64,000 bases of DNA from Colwellia psychrerythraea 34H. Its GTDB lineage: Bacteria > Pseudomonadota > Gammaproteobacteria > Enterobacterales > Alteromonadaceae. The stretch covers positions 3,100,001-3,164,000 of the forward strand of contig NC_003910.7 of assembly GCF_000012325.1 (NCBI RefSeq), given 5' to 3'. A program made the position numbers and the translations under genes. Every line of letters starts with the position of its first letter. Position 1 is the first letter of the stretch. Below, one piece after another: positions 7,055 to 16,996 of the stretch. The notes under the pieces were generated by a model. That model was not told the origin of the DNA and searched no databases. It saw nothing but the letters and a program-made list of their open reading frames with translations.

Positions 7055-8377
7055 ATGTCTAACCGACCGCCACAGCAATTAAATATTCTAGTATCCATGT
7101 ATCTGGGTTATGCCGCCATGATGATTTGTCGTCAAATGGTCACAATTCTCAGCCCTGCCTTGCTTGCCGATGAGTCCTTGGGGTTAACAAAAACAAACCT
7201 TGGTGATTTTGCGGCTTATGGCACCATAGGTGCATTGGTTGGCAAACTAATCTGGGGACCTCTTGCCGATAAGATTGGTGGACGCTTTACTTTTTTAATC
7301 GGCATTTTTCTTACTGCGGTGTTTGTCATTGCATTTGGGCTGTCACCCAATGTCATGGCTTTTACTGGATTTTCATTTCTGCTTTATTGCACTAAATCTT
7401 CGGGTTGGCCCGGTTTAGCTAAATTGGTCGGAGAGTGGTATCACCCTCAACATTATGGACGAGCTTGGAGCATCCTATCAACTAGCTCGCGACTTAGTGT
7501 AGTGTTAGCTACTCTATTTTTCGGTTGGCTGTTGAGCTTCATGCATTGGCGAACGGTAGCGTTTATCGCATCGGTTTTTTCACTCGTCATTTTAGTCGGC
7601 TGCTATTTTTACCTGAAAGAAAAACCAGATAACCCTAATTTCTTCAAAGAGAACGAAACCAATGCCGATAATTTTGAGCTGACCATTGCATCAAAACAGG
7701 CCATGAATAACAAATATAATCACCCTCTCCAAGGCACTGGCACGATTGATGGACTAGTGGCATTTGCAAAAAGCCCCAGAGTTTTGCTAGTGGTGATAAT
7801 GTTAATGGTGCTTACGTGCATGATGGCCTTTTTGGACTTTGTTGCGGTTTATCTTATGGAAAGCTACCGACTGACGCCCTCACAGGCAGCAATGGCATCT
7901 ACAGTATTTCCAGTTGGGTCTCTGACCGGGCTTTTAGCCTCTATTGCATTTTACGACCGCTTTTCAAAGCGGGGGATCAGGACAGTATTAACCCTATCGC
8001 TCATACTAAGTTTATTGAGCGTGCTTACCTTACAGTATTTACCTTTATTTAATTTAAGCGCTGAAATTAACTATTTAGTGGCGCTGGGAGCCATTTTTTT
8101 ATTCGCTTTTTCAATTTCACCAGCCTATTACCTACCCATGTCGATATTTTCTATTGAATTCGGCGGCCCCCATAGTGCGACATTGGTGTGTTTAATTGAT
8201 GCATTCGGCTTTGCGGCCAGTGCAACATTTGCTTTTATTGGGGGAAGACTGGCAGATAGTTCGGGTGGCTGGTCTAGCTTTATGAATATGCTAATCTTGA
8301 TTTCTGCCGTTGGGATCATATCCGTTTGGGCATTTATGCACTCAGAATATAAAGCGGCAAAACGATTAGATATTTAA
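7055..8377 (+). CDS. MFS transporter
   Basis: A 440-residue integral membrane protein with about 12 hydrophobic segments and a long cytoplasmic loop near residues 190-235, the usual MFS layout. The loop-2 motif is GKLIWGPLADKIGGR. The overall look is closest to the organophosphate:phosphate/hexuronate-type MFS permeases, but the substrate cannot be told. The start ATG has only a weak GAGA upstream. It stands alone with no clear partner, so the substrate is open. Confidence 0.85.
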   Translation: MSNRPPQQLNILVSMYLGYAAMMICRQMVTILSPALLADESLGLTKTNLGDFAAYGTIGALVGKLIWGPLADKIGGRFTFLIGIFLTAVFVIAFGLSPNVMAFTGFSFLLYCTKSSGWPGLAKLVGEWYHPQHYGRAWSILSTSSRLSVVLATLFFGWLLSFMHWRTVAFIASVFSLVILVGCYFYLKEKPDNPNFFKENETNADNFELTIASKQAMNNKYNHPLQGTGTIDGLVAFAKSPRVLLVVIMLMVLTCMMAFLDFVAVYLMESYRLTPSQAAMASTVFPVGSLTGLLASIAFYDRFSKRGIRTVLTLSLILSLLSVLTLQYLPLFNLSAEINYLVALGAIFLFAFSISPAYYLPMSIFSIEFGGPHSATLVCLIDAFGFAASATFAFIGGRLADSSGGWSSFMNMLILISAVGIISVWAFMHSEYKAAKRLDI

Positions 8378-8539
8378 GGACGGGTAATGCCACATAGAAT
8401 ACATTAGCGCTGCTGGACCATATAAAGCAATAAAGATAATTTAAGTTTTGACGGCAGATATGCGAAATCTATGGCCGTAACACCAGCAGACAAAGTAATT
8501 ATAAATTAATTAAATAATCTCAGATTCATACTTTAGATT

Positions 8540-8983
8540 TTAGGAGAAATGACGTTTTTTCTTCCTATACTCAACCTGCTCGCCCTTGCTGTCGATTTGC
8601 TCCAGAAGCTGCTCGAGTACGCCGCGGCGCTGCACTAGCCCCACCACTTTGCCTCCCTCAACCACTGGCAGTACCCTGCGATTGTTGTGCAAGAATTTCT
8701 CTGCGACATCGACCAAGTTAGTATTGGTACCGATCGATTCAACTTCGGTTGTCATCCGGTCACGCACTAACTCGCCGATGGTCGAGAAGTAGCCTCCCAT
8801 CAGCGCGCCGCGCATACAGTCAGCTTCGGACAGAAAGCCGATTAGATTGTTATCGCCATCAACCACTGGTGCACCGGACAGACTGGCGGTTAGCAGCTGG
8901 CGCAGGGCGACGATCACCCCGCTATCAGGGCGAAATGATAACGGTGAACGGTCCATGATGGTTTCAGCGGTGATGGTCTGCAT
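8540..8983 (-). CDS. CBS domain pair protein
   Basis: A 147-residue protein made of two CBS motifs, about residues 8-65 (ETIMDRSPLSF, GAPVVDGDNNLIGFLSEAD) and 75-130 (RMTTEVESI, RRVLPVVEGGKVVGLVQRR). CBS pairs bind adenine nucleotides and regulate partners. An in-frame upstream ATG at 9073 exists, but the start at 8983 is preferred: CAGGAG lies directly upstream, and a sigma-54 promoter sits inside the longer frame. The gene is visibly more GC-rich than its neighbours, which suggests transfer. The partner protein is unknown. Confidence 0.85.
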   Translation of the reverse strand: MQTITAETIMDRSPLSFRPDSGVIVALRQLLTASLSGAPVVDGDNNLIGFLSEADCMRGALMGGYFSTIGELVRDRMTTEVESIGTNTNLVDVAEKFLHNNRRVLPVVEGGKVVGLVQRRGVLEQLLEQIDSKGEQVEYRKKKRHFS

Positions 8984-9046
8984 GTTGTGCTCCTGAAGCG
9001 GTAAGTCGCTCGTTTGGGTATTGTTGATTGTTGTCGAATTATAGAT

Positions 9047-9062
9047 AGCAACAGCCATGCCA
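9047..9062 (-). promoter_or_regulatory. Sigma-54 promoter of the CBS gene
   Basis: On the minus strand the sequence is TGGCATGGCTGTTGCT. This matches the -24/-12 consensus TGGCACG-N4-TTGCW at all but one position, with the invariant GG and GC ten bases apart. Transcription would start near 9035, about 50 bases before the CBS start codon. Confidence 0.65.
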
Positions 9063-9179
9063 TCTATTTCCATTTAATAATTAACTGTTTTATTACAAAC
9101 AGTTAATTATTTATACGACAAAAAAAAGTAACCATTGTCTGGTAATCTATAGCGGTTACCGGGTTGAAGGGTTCTTCTT

Positions 9180-9195
9180 TGCACCAAAATGGTGC
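9180..9195. promoter_or_regulatory. NtrC-type enhancer site
   Basis: TGCACCAAAATGGTGC has perfect GCACCA/TGGTGC arms and equals the well-known NtrC (nitrogen regulator I) binding consensus. It lies about 130 bp upstream of the sigma-54 promoter at 9047-9062, a normal enhancer distance. The rest of 9063-9416 shows no gene. Confidence 0.55.
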
Positions 9196-9416
9196 TGTCC
9201 GTCGAGGCGTGCATGCGCGAGGGTAAAGCAATCCGTATCAGTCTATTGATGGCTGTTGAATCATGTGGGAGAAAATCATTCATATTGTGAAAATGCGGTG
9301 AAACATGTGCGGGAGCTGAAATACCCCAGAATTAGGCACTTAAACGATATGTAAGCGGACATTAATATCTAAAAGGTATCAGGGAGGTCCATATAGTGGA
9401 AAAAATTCTCTTTAAA

Positions 9417-10301
9417 CTACATTAATTCATCTACGAGCCAGTTTTTAAATGCCATGATACTTTTGCTGCGCAGGTTGTGCTCAGGAATCACTAGATAGTA
9501 ACTAAACCCGTCTATTTTTTTTCTATTCTCAGTAAAGTGATATTTAACTAACCAGCCTTGTTCTATTGCATTTTGAACAAGAAGGGAACTCACCAAAGCA
9601 ATACCTTGCCCAGCTAATGCTGCTTGAATAATATGGTGTTCTTGAGTGAATTGACGAGTTTTGTACACTAGTTCATGGTTATTATTGTCTTTAAATAGTG
9701 TATGCCAAGAAATCTCGGTAAGATTTTTATTGTCCCATTTAGTTTCTAATAGATTCGCACTTCCTAATAAATTTATGCTTTTAATATAGTAAGGCGTGGC
9801 ATATACACCTATTTCCTCAGTAGTTAATAATATTGAGTTTTTCAATGAATTATCATAAGTACCATATCTAATAGCGAGATCTATCCTTCTATCTTTTTCT
9901 AAGTCTTCAACTTGTTCACCTGTTTTTACTGCAACGTCAATGTCTGGATACAATTGATTAAATTTGCTTAAATTTGGCACCAACCACATTGCTGCAAAAG
10001 ATGACGTCGTACTCACTGTAATTATATTTTTAGTATTTGATATCTCACTAATGGTATTAGTCAATTGTTGTAAAATGTTATATGCAGTTTCGGCTAATAG
10101 TTTACCCTCTGGGGTTAACTGGATAACTCGTGTTTTTCGTACGAATAATAAAGTACCAAGCGCTTCTTCTAGTGTTTTAATTTGATGTGAAATTGCTGTT
10201 GGTGTTACGTGAAGTTCTTCAGCAGCTTTTTTAAAGCTTCCTAATCTAGCCGCAGCGTCAAACACTCTTATGCTATTTAAGGGGGGAAGTTGGGAATGCA
10301 T
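9417..10301 (-). CDS. LysR-family transcriptional regulator (GcvA-like)
   Basis: A 294-residue LysR-type regulator. The N-terminal winged helix-turn-helix is at about residues 6-65 (NSIRVFDAAARLGSFKKAAEELHVTPTAISHQI), and the effector-binding domain follows from about 90. The N-terminal wording (LPPLNSIRVFDAAARLGS) is that of the GcvA/AmpR branch. Start chosen at 10301, with GAGA upstream; the codon at 10313 is an alternative. It is divergent from the azoreductase-like gene at 10416, about 115 bp away, and is the obvious candidate to control it. Confidence 0.88.
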   Translation of the reverse strand: MHSQLPPLNSIRVFDAAARLGSFKKAAEELHVTPTAISHQIKTLEEALGTLLFVRKTRVIQLTPEGKLLAETAYNILQQLTNTISEISNTKNIITVSTTSSFAAMWLVPNLSKFNQLYPDIDVAVKTGEQVEDLEKDRRIDLAIRYGTYDNSLKNSILLTTEEIGVYATPYYIKSINLLGSANLLETKWDNKNLTEISWHTLFKDNNNHELVYKTRQFTQEHHIIQAALAGQGIALVSSLLVQNAIEQGWLVKYHFTENRKKIDGFSYYLVIPEHNLRSKSIMAFKNWLVDELM

Positions 10302-10415
10302 TTTAAATCTCATAGATAAGTTTTACTCATCTATAAGGTAGTATTCATCGTTTGTCAACAAGAAGTAATCCAACCAAAATAGGTCCACAAATTATTCAAA
10401 CAGATTAATGAAAAC

Positions 10416-11075
10416 ATGATTACACTACTACATATAGATACAAGTGCGAGAAGAACAGATAACGATGTTAAAGAGTACAATTCGATTTCAAAATCACTTG
10501 CAGCTCATTTTATGGATAAGTGGATTACTTTAAATAGTAAAGATAAAGTTATCTATAGGGATTTAGGGCTAAACCCACCTGATTTTATTAGCCAAGATTG
10601 GATTGCTGCTGTATTTACACCTGATGAAAAACAAAGTGAAGAACAAAAATCACTTTTGACTTTATCTGATACGTTAATTGATGAAGTGGATCAAGCTGAC
10701 ATAATTGTCATTTCTTCTCCCATGTATAATTACGGCATGCCAGCTGTACTTAAAGCTTGGTTTGACCAAGTGGTACGCATAAATAAAACATTTACTTTTG
10801 ATTTAGCCAGAGGTGACTTTCCTATTGAGCCAATAATGTCTGGTAAAAAGCTTATTCTTATATCTTCTAGCGGCGAGTTTGGCTTTGAAATTGGTGGCAT
10901 TAGAGAAAAGATGAATTACTTAGCACCACATGTTGAAACAGCAAGTAAGTATTTAGGAGTGGAAGAGTTTTACGAGATTAAATCTGAGTACCAAGAATTT
11001 GCTGATGCAAGACATGAGGAGTCTCTTAGCAATGCATATAGAGGTGTTGAAGAGTTGGTAAAACAGCTTGTTTAA
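10416..11075 (+). CDS. FMN-dependent NADH:quinone oxidoreductase / azoreductase (AzoR-like)
   Basis: A 219-residue flavodoxin-fold protein. The phosphate-binding loop is in LLHIDTSARR at the N terminus, and the flavin-contacting PMYNYGMPAVLKAWFDQVVR is at about residues 100-120, as in AzoR. Members reduce quinones and azo dyes with NAD(P)H and FMN; the physiological role is usually protection against electrophilic quinones. Length fits the family. It is divergently transcribed from a LysR regulator, a common arrangement for such inducible reductases. Confidence 0.85.
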   Translation: MITLLHIDTSARRTDNDVKEYNSISKSLAAHFMDKWITLNSKDKVIYRDLGLNPPDFISQDWIAAVFTPDEKQSEEQKSLLTLSDTLIDEVDQADIIVISSPMYNYGMPAVLKAWFDQVVRINKTFTFDLARGDFPIEPIMSGKKLILISSSGEFGFEIGGIREKMNYLAPHVETASKYLGVEEFYEIKSEYQEFADARHEESLSNAYRGVEELVKQLV

Positions 11076-11426
11076 GGTTTTAAGTACAAACTCGCCATTA
11101 TCAGATTGTTTTTTAACTCTAATAATAGGTCAGAAAGAGGTAAAAATTAGCTCTGTAAATCCAACCTATAATGACTACTCATGAGCCAATAGCGGAAGTT
11201 GGAACCTAACTTACTTCTAGCTTCCACTTTGAGCACAAAATGATCATTGATTTCATATGATTTTTTCTAATGAATAGGCTTAGTTAGTTTATGGTCAGTT
11301 CAGTAATGACTTTCGTCAAATGTAACACCAGAGGTAACAACGAGCACCCACAACAACAAAGAACCATATACAAACGTGTACATAGCGGAAACCGAGTCCC
11401 GTCGCAGCACCAAATTAGGGGTTAAT

Positions 11427-11480
11427 AACCTCAAAAAAAAACCGAAAAACCTTTATAAATAAGCTTTTCGGTTTTTTATG
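11427..11480. terminator. Bidirectional terminator
   Basis: AAAACCGAAAA pairs with TTTTCGGTTTT across a short AT-rich loop, with T runs on one side and A runs on the other. It can end both the azoreductase transcript and the leftward S4-protein transcript. The rest of 11076-11582 shows no gene. Confidence 0.7.
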
Positions 11481-11582
11481 TCTAAAGCTATCTCATGCTA
11501 TTTTTAAATTCACGGGAATTGAGTTGACCCCAATTAAAAAACTGCTATGTATTTTAAATGACTCTAAACTTTTAACAAATAA

Positions 11583-11957
11583 TTAAACTGAAGTAGGCTT
11601 TCTTTTCGGGCGTTCTTTCGATGAGTCACTGGCAGTGACTGCTGCAATAGCACGCGCCTTACTTTTAGCTCTTTTTTTAATTTTTGATTTATTATTCGCT
11701 GAAACAACGGTACTAATAAACTCTGCTGTTTTTTTATCCGGAGTATAAGCAACTTCAATCGTTTTACCGTCAAAATCGATAACATCGCCACGGCGAATTT
11801 TTTTACGCTTTTGCACTTCTACTTTCTTATTTACTAAAATTTTACCTTCGCTGATCAGGGTTTTAGCTTCGCCATCGCCAACTATATTGGAAATTTTGAG
11901 TAATTTATAAAGTTCTATAGGTTCAACACAAATGTCGATAATTGAGTGTTCAGACAT
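11583..11957 (-). CDS. S4-domain RNA-binding protein (YbcJ-like)
   Basis: A 124-residue protein whose first 75 residues are an S4-type RNA-binding fold (ELYKLLKISNIVGDGEAKTLISEG, then VNKKVEVQKRKKIRRGDVI). This is the pattern of the YbcJ/RNA-binding S4 family, usually about 70 residues. Here a basic, Lys/Ser/Ala-rich tail of about 45 residues follows, which is longer than in the enteric proteins and looks disordered. Function in RNA binding is inferred from the fold. It stands alone upstream of a convergent terminator. Confidence 0.8.
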   Translation of the reverse strand: MSEHSIIDICVEPIELYKLLKISNIVGDGEAKTLISEGKILVNKKVEVQKRKKIRRGDVIDFDGKTIEVAYTPDKKTAEFISTVVSANNKSKIKKRAKSKARAIAAVTASDSSKERPKRKPTSV

Positions 11958-12327
11958 GAAATACGCCTAATAATTTTAAATAGTAATATTGTTAAATTCT
12001 AACATATATAACGGTTATTGAATAAAGCTTATATTAAGGATATTTTAAAATACTGAGCTAAAATAAGCGCTAAATATGTGTGTAGTGTTAAAGTAAAACT
12101 GGCTACTGGTTTCTATTGAAGGCAGCATCTTTCCTATGGCTATTTCTGTAGTAGTCAATTAATGTACTTACATAAGATCTTTGGCGGGGTAATCGCTGAC
12201 TACTGGGCTTGAAAGAAACGATATTATTGGATATAGAGCATCGAAAAATGATCACTTCATTAGTGCAATTGGTATTATCAAACTGCTATAATTCCCGCCG
12301 TTAATTCACATCAATAAAGTAAAAAAC

Positions 12328-13272
12328 ATGACAGAAGCACAGCTAACCTTACCCACAACGAAACTATCGCCAACTCAAAAAACACAATTTATAAAATTAG
12401 AAAAGAAACTTAGGCGTAATGTTGGTCAAGCCATTGCGCAATACAACATGATTGAAGATGGCGATAAAGTGATGGTTTGCTTGTCTGGTGGTAAGGACAG
12501 CTATGCCATGTTAAGCATTTTAATGCTATTAAAAGAATCAGCTCCCATTCATTTCGACATCATTGCGGTTAATTTAGATCAAAAGCAACCTGGTTTTCCT
12601 GAGCATATTTTACCCGAGTATCTCGATAAACTCGGTATTGAGTATCATATTGTTGAAGAAGATACTTACGGTATTGTCAAAGAAAAAGTACCTGAAGGTA
12701 AAACGACTTGTAGTTTATGCTCTCGATTACGCCGTGCTGTTTTATACAAAGCAGCTAAAAAGATTGGTGCCACTAAGATAGCACTAGGCCATCATCGTGA
12801 TGACATGATTGAAACCCTAATGTTGAACATGTTTTATGGCGGTAAGATGAAAGCAATGCCAGCAAAGCTTGTCTCTGATAATGGTGAACATGTGGTTATA
12901 CGCCCTTTAGCCTTTTGTAAAGAAAGTGAGCTTATTCAATACAGTGAATTAAAACATTTCCCTATTATCCCGTGTAACTTGTGTGGCTCTCAGCCCAATA
13001 TGCAAAGACAAAATATAAAACGCATGTTAAACGATTGGCATGATCAATTTCCGGGGCGTATTGAATCTATGTTTACTGCAATGCAAAACGTAGTTCCTTC
13101 ACATTTATGCGACAGTAACTTGTTTGATTTTAAAAGCATTAACAGTACTTCGGGTATTATTAACGGTGGTGATACTGCCTTTGATGAAGTAGCGATTGAA
13201 GCACCACAAGACTTGTCTATGAAAAATCAACCTAATGCTGATCAGCTGCTCAATGTAGTTGAAGTAAAATAG
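12328..13272 (+). CDS. ttcA: tRNA 2-thiocytidine biosynthesis protein TtcA
   Basis: TtcA activates C32 of tRNA by adenylation and replaces the 2-oxygen with sulfur, using an iron-sulfur cluster. The PP-loop SGGKDSY is at about residue 54-60. The two cluster-binding pairs are seen as CSLCSRLR (about 130) and CNLCGSQP (about 220). At 314 residues it matches the family, with about 40 extra acidic residues at the C terminus. The start ATG has a purine-rich AAAGTAAAAA leader. It is monocistronic and ends at a strong terminator. Confidence 0.97.
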   Translation: MTEAQLTLPTTKLSPTQKTQFIKLEKKLRRNVGQAIAQYNMIEDGDKVMVCLSGGKDSYAMLSILMLLKESAPIHFDIIAVNLDQKQPGFPEHILPEYLDKLGIEYHIVEEDTYGIVKEKVPEGKTTCSLCSRLRRAVLYKAAKKIGATKIALGHHRDDMIETLMLNMFYGGKMKAMPAKLVSDNGEHVVIRPLAFCKESELIQYSELKHFPIIPCNLCGSQPNMQRQNIKRMLNDWHDQFPGRIESMFTAMQNVVPSHLCDSNLFDFKSINSTSGIINGGDTAFDEVAIEAPQDLSMKNQPNADQLLNVVEVK

Positions 13273-13322
13273 TTAATAGCAGTTGGATTAAGTTTTAACT
13301 GATTCGCTAAAGCAGCACAAAT

Positions 13323-13357
13323 AAAAACGGCCAATGTTTATCACATTGGCCGTTTTT
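13323..13357. terminator. Terminator after ttcA
   Basis: AACGGCCAATGT and ACATTGGCCGTT form a perfect 12-bp stem, flanked by A runs and T runs. It can work in both directions, for ttcA and for the convergent Bax-like gene. Confidence 0.88.
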
Positions 13358-13424
13358 TGTTTATTAATTTTTAAATAACTGAACTAAACGTTTGAAAGAT
13401 TATTTAGCTAATAAACTTAAATTA

Positions 13425-14306
13425 TTAATCTGCTGACGCAGTCTGTTGCTGACTAGCAGGCTTAACAAAGTAACGTTGGTTATGTCTTAACATGTCAGTT
13501 ATATCTAACACGTACTGCACACCACGCTCAGAATAAGGTAACAAGCCTGTTGCTAAAATTTCAGCATCAAGCGCCTGGTCTTGCGCTCTTAATTCAGCAC
13601 GAATCGTTCTAAACACATGATAAGCATTATGCTTATTTATATTATTAAAATAGCCCGAAACAGCAGCATCAACACTTTGAAATGCAGCTACTTCATGTTT
13701 GGCTCCAGTATTACGCCCTCCTGGAACCATGCCACAGCCCGTTCTATAACACCAAATACCGAAGAAGTTTAAACCTATACGGGCAAAACGTGATGTTCCC
13801 CAAGCAGACTCATTAGCAGCCTGAACCAATACCAATGAAGTAGGGATAATATCAACACGTATCAACAAATCATTAATCTGCTGTAAAGTTGAAGCTTCTT
13901 TATTAATACGATAAGCCTTGATAAGGGTTTGCAGTGACGTCTGTTCTTCTACAGTAAGCCCTAAACCAAGTGAGATCTGCTCATGCCAATGCTCAAGTTT
14001 CGATCTATCTTCAGCTAATTCATTATTTTTTGCTTCTATTGCTGGACGAACAAAACCAAAGAATTGACGTTTTTTTGTTGGAATATCATAAATAGCAGCA
14101 AAATCAGGTAAATTTACCTGATGTAATGGTTTCTCTATTACTTTTACTTTTTCAACAACTTGAACAACAACCTTATCAGTAACAGGTTCAACAGCGACCT
14201 CTACGATAGTAATTAAAGGTTTAGGCACTAAAAAAGTAAAAGGCGCGACTACCGCAATGACTAACGAAAAACATGCGATAAAACGAACGAATAACATTAT
14301 TTTCAT
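13425..14306 (-). CDS. Bax-like protein with glucosaminidase domain
   Basis: A 293-residue exported or membrane-anchored protein. Residues 1-30 form a signal/anchor. The C-terminal half is a glucosaminidase-type (LYZ2/FlgJ-like) domain: VQAANESAWGTSRFA at about 155, with the likely catalytic Glu, then NFFGIWCYRTGCGMVPG. This is the pattern of the enterobacterial Bax proteins, predicted peptidoglycan hydrolases. The segment between (residues 30-130) is charged and probably a linker. It follows the membrane-protein gene at 14331 by 24 bases, so the two are probably cotranscribed. Confidence 0.88.
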   Translation of the reverse strand: MKIMLFVRFIACFSLVIAVVAPFTFLVPKPLITIVEVAVEPVTDKVVVQVVEKVKVIEKPLHQVNLPDFAAIYDIPTKKRQFFGFVRPAIEAKNNELAEDRSKLEHWHEQISLGLGLTVEEQTSLQTLIKAYRINKEASTLQQINDLLIRVDIIPTSLVLVQAANESAWGTSRFARIGLNFFGIWCYRTGCGMVPGGRNTGAKHEVAAFQSVDAAVSGYFNNINKHNAYHVFRTIRAELRAQDQALDAEILATGLLPYSERGVQYVLDITDMLRHNQRYFVKPASQQQTASAD

Positions 14307-14330
14307 AAAAACTCCTTATTTATGATTAAA

Positions 14331-15158
14331 TTAGGCAGAAAAAGTATCATCTGAACCATTGTGATCAGAGTCTTTATTGGCGGAATGACTTAATGCCGTA
14401 TCAGTAGTCTTCTGCTCGGAATAAACACCAAATATTTCACGATACAAGACACCTTTAATGTTGTAATACCAAGGTGCTAAATAAGACAGACCAAATAAAA
14501 ACACCATAACGGCAAGTGGTGCCAAACTCGACTCGATCAATAATGCGATAGGAAAAGCTAACGAAATTAAAGCCAAAAACAGTACCGAATAAATAGCTAA
14601 TAGTGGCATTATCTTAAAGCGTAATGCTTTAACAGATAAAGCAATAGCTTGTACTGGGGTTAGATTCTTTTCTACCACTAAAGGTATCGTTAGTGACAGT
14701 AGTACGGCTAATAACACTCCGGGTATAATTAACAATTGAAAACCGAGACTAATCAATAAAGAGGTTAATAGCGCACAAAGTGCAACCCAACTTCCACGAT
14801 GTAAGAATGATAGTACCATGTTGATTTTTGTTGGTTTGCTCACTGCGTGGAATACACCCATCATTTCTATGCCAGCCATAAAAGGCCATACAGCAATAGT
14901 CACAATGACATTGATCAGTTGCAGCGACTGAGGGTCTTCGATAACACGCTCAATACCACCAAAAAAACTACTCGCAATAAACGACACTATCATACCGAAC
15001 ACAGTGACTAAAAGCAGACCTATATTGATAGACATTCTCGACTGTAATGTGTGCTGCCACGCTTCGGTTAAAATAGCTTTAACATTAATTGAGTACTCGC
15101 CTTTTACAGCACGCTCAACACTACCACCAATGGACACAATTATATTTTCTTCTGGCAA
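14331..15158 (-). CDS. Multi-pass membrane protein, unknown function
   Basis: A 275-residue protein with about six hydrophobic segments between residues 40 and 245 and charged, probably cytoplasmic, ends. Nothing catalytic is visible. The C-terminal 30 residues are Asp/Ser/Asn-rich. It lies 24 bp upstream of the Bax-like gene on the same strand, so an envelope role is plausible but not shown. Confidence 0.75.
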   Translation of the reverse strand: MPEENIIVSIGGSVERAVKGEYSINVKAILTEAWQHTLQSRMSINIGLLLVTVFGMIVSFIASSFFGGIERVIEDPQSLQLINVIVTIAVWPFMAGIEMMGVFHAVSKPTKINMVLSFLHRGSWVALCALLTSLLISLGFQLLIIPGVLLAVLLSLTIPLVVEKNLTPVQAIALSVKALRFKIMPLLAIYSVLFLALISLAFPIALLIESSLAPLAVMVFLFGLSYLAPWYYNIKGVLYREIFGVYSEQKTTDTALSHSANKDSDHNGSDDTFSA

Positions 15159-15290
15159 AGCTAACCCTTTTTAATTCATTAATACTACATTTGTCACCTA
15201 TTATACTGGAAATGATAACAGATTGCTCACAGCTCAATTTAACGGCAATTTGAAGAGACAAGCAAAGGTAAACTGAAAAATAAATAGCGG

Positions 15291-15977
15291 TTAATTAAGA
15301 TCACTTAACACAAGTTGAATCGCTAATAGCAATAAGATTAACCCCATAATACGGTCTAAAATATAGCCTTTACGCTGTAAAACGTAACGTACTCTCTCTT
15401 GAGTTAACATATAAGAGAGGAAACAGAACCATGCCGCTGTAGCTACAACTAAATAAGCACCATAAGCAATTTTGATACTCAATAGTGTTTCGGGTGCTAT
15501 TACTACGGAGAATAAACTCACGAAGAATAATGTTGCTTTAACATTTAAGGCGTTGATTAAAAAACCACTAAAAAATGCTTTTTTAGCCGATGGGTTATCG
15601 ATTGTCGTCTCGGTTTTTGTTATCTCGTTCTGCGTTAACGCATTATTATCAGGATCTTCGCTGGCAAAAGTTGATGACTCACTATCAGGTTTTTTAGACT
15701 TAAAACAGTGCCACGCTATATAACAAAAATAGCTCGCAGCAATATATTTTAATGCGGTAAATAAACGCTCATCACTGGCAATTAAAAGGCCTATGCCGAC
15801 CAAAGAATAAGTAACATGAACAATAATGCCCGCGGCAATACCGAAACTAGTATAAATGGCAATGCGTCTGTTATAGCGAATACTTTGTTTTAAAATAAGC
15901 GCAAAGTCAGGACCTGGGCTTGCCACAGCTAGAAAGTGGACCATAGCGATAAGTAAGAATTGTTCTAAAACGGGCAT
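15291..15977 (-). CDS. LysE/RhtB-family amino-acid exporter
   Basis: A 228-residue inner-membrane exporter. The family signature is near the N terminus: FLAVASPGPDFALILKQSIR. About six transmembrane segments are seen, with a hydrophilic loop of about 30 residues (KSKKPDSESSTFASEDPDNN) between the third and fourth that is longer than usual. Members export homoserine, threonine, leucine or lysine; the substrate here is not predictable. No ribosome site is strong (AGGAG is a little distant). It stands alone, and the 370 bp upstream (15978-16351) hold nothing I can name. Confidence 0.88.
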   Translation of the reverse strand: MPVLEQFLLIAMVHFLAVASPGPDFALILKQSIRYNRRIAIYTSFGIAAGIIVHVTYSLVGIGLLIASDERLFTALKYIAASYFCYIAWHCFKSKKPDSESSTFASEDPDNNALTQNEITKTETTIDNPSAKKAFFSGFLINALNVKATLFFVSLFSVVIAPETLLSIKIAYGAYLVVATAAWFCFLSYMLTQERVRYVLQRKGYILDRIMGLILLLLAIQLVLSDLN

Positions 15978-16351
15978 ATTTCAACAGGAGTATTTATGAA
16001 AAGTGCTTCATTTTACCTCAGAATTTGAATAAAGCGACCTTAGTCAACTAATACGCTATGCCTGCAGTGTAAGCAATTAGCTACTGATAGTTATACGTTG
16101 GATAGATTGCTGTACTAGAATGACGCGGTAAAACGCCCAAAGATCTTCAAAGCAATTAAAGCGATATTCTTTACCGTGGTAACTAGTTTTCATACGCTAA
16201 CCTATACATGTTATATAACGAACAAACAGTGTATAAGTTTCAACCAAAAAATAGCGTTAACCAAACGTAATTTAGCGTATTGATTGGTTATCTTTAAATA
16301 GTTTTCCGCAAAGCTGTTTTCAAAGCTTATAGTTTAGCTTTGAAATACAAA

Positions 16352-16939
16352 CTATTTTTGTGGGTGATTTTGATGTATGCGTTTTAAAACGTCTTGAAAA
16401 TAATTACTACCTTTTTGCTCCGCTAAGGCCATATTTTGTTCAGGTATTTTTTCAGGATCTTTATACACAGCTAATACTCTGGCCATACTTGCTTCGCGGA
16501 TAATATGCAGCATTGGATAAGGAGAACGATTGGTAAAGTTACTCGCATCATCAAAATCATCATCCGCAAAACAGTATTCAGGATGCATAGTTGCTAACTG
16601 GAATATACCTTCAAAACCTGAATCAATCAGCGAGTCATTGGCATAATCTACTAAATCGAGGTAGCGGTCGAAACGACGAAATCCTTCTGCAAAGATGATC
16701 AAAGTCGTCTCAATCTCTTCATGTTTTTGTAGATAATGGCATTGTTCTATCACTGTTTGTAAAGCAGGTTTAACTTGCTCAGCTTCCGATTTAAAATAAC
16801 AAATAGTGTTATTAACAAATTCTTTTTTCGCAAAAGGACAAAAATTCAATCCTATTATAATTTCATCTAACCATTGTTTGGTTGCATCAACTTCCACTGA
16901 TGATTGTTGGTCTGTTAATTGCTCTTCGTCTTTATTCAT
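16352..16939 (-). CDS. DUF1415 family protein
   Basis: A 195-residue soluble protein recognised as DUF1415 by WLDEIIIGLNFCPFAKKE near the N terminus, FRRFDRYLDLVD in the middle and FTNRSPYPMLHIIREASM at about residue 140. The NFCPF Cys and the conserved Arg/His suggest an enzyme, but no activity is known. It lies 57 bp downstream of the ABC exporter gene on the same strand, probably one transcription unit. Confidence 0.88.
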   Translation of the reverse strand: MNKDEEQLTDQQSSVEVDATKQWLDEIIIGLNFCPFAKKEFVNNTICYFKSEAEQVKPALQTVIEQCHYLQKHEEIETTLIIFAEGFRRFDRYLDLVDYANDSLIDSGFEGIFQLATMHPEYCFADDDFDDASNFTNRSPYPMLHIIREASMARVLAVYKDPEKIPEQNMALAEQKGSNYFQDVLKRIHQNHPQK

Positions 16940-16996
16940 AACGTTCTTACTCTAACATTGTTATTTGTTGTAGTTCATTTTAATGACTCGCTAGCG

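Noticed and set aside
7816..8052. 78-codon frame inside the MFS gene
   Set aside because: Shadow of the MFS reading frame with no ribosome site or family match.
16318..16345. Terminator after the DUF1415 gene
   Set aside because: TTTCAAAGCT/AGCTTTGAAA makes a stem, but there is no T tract on the minus strand.
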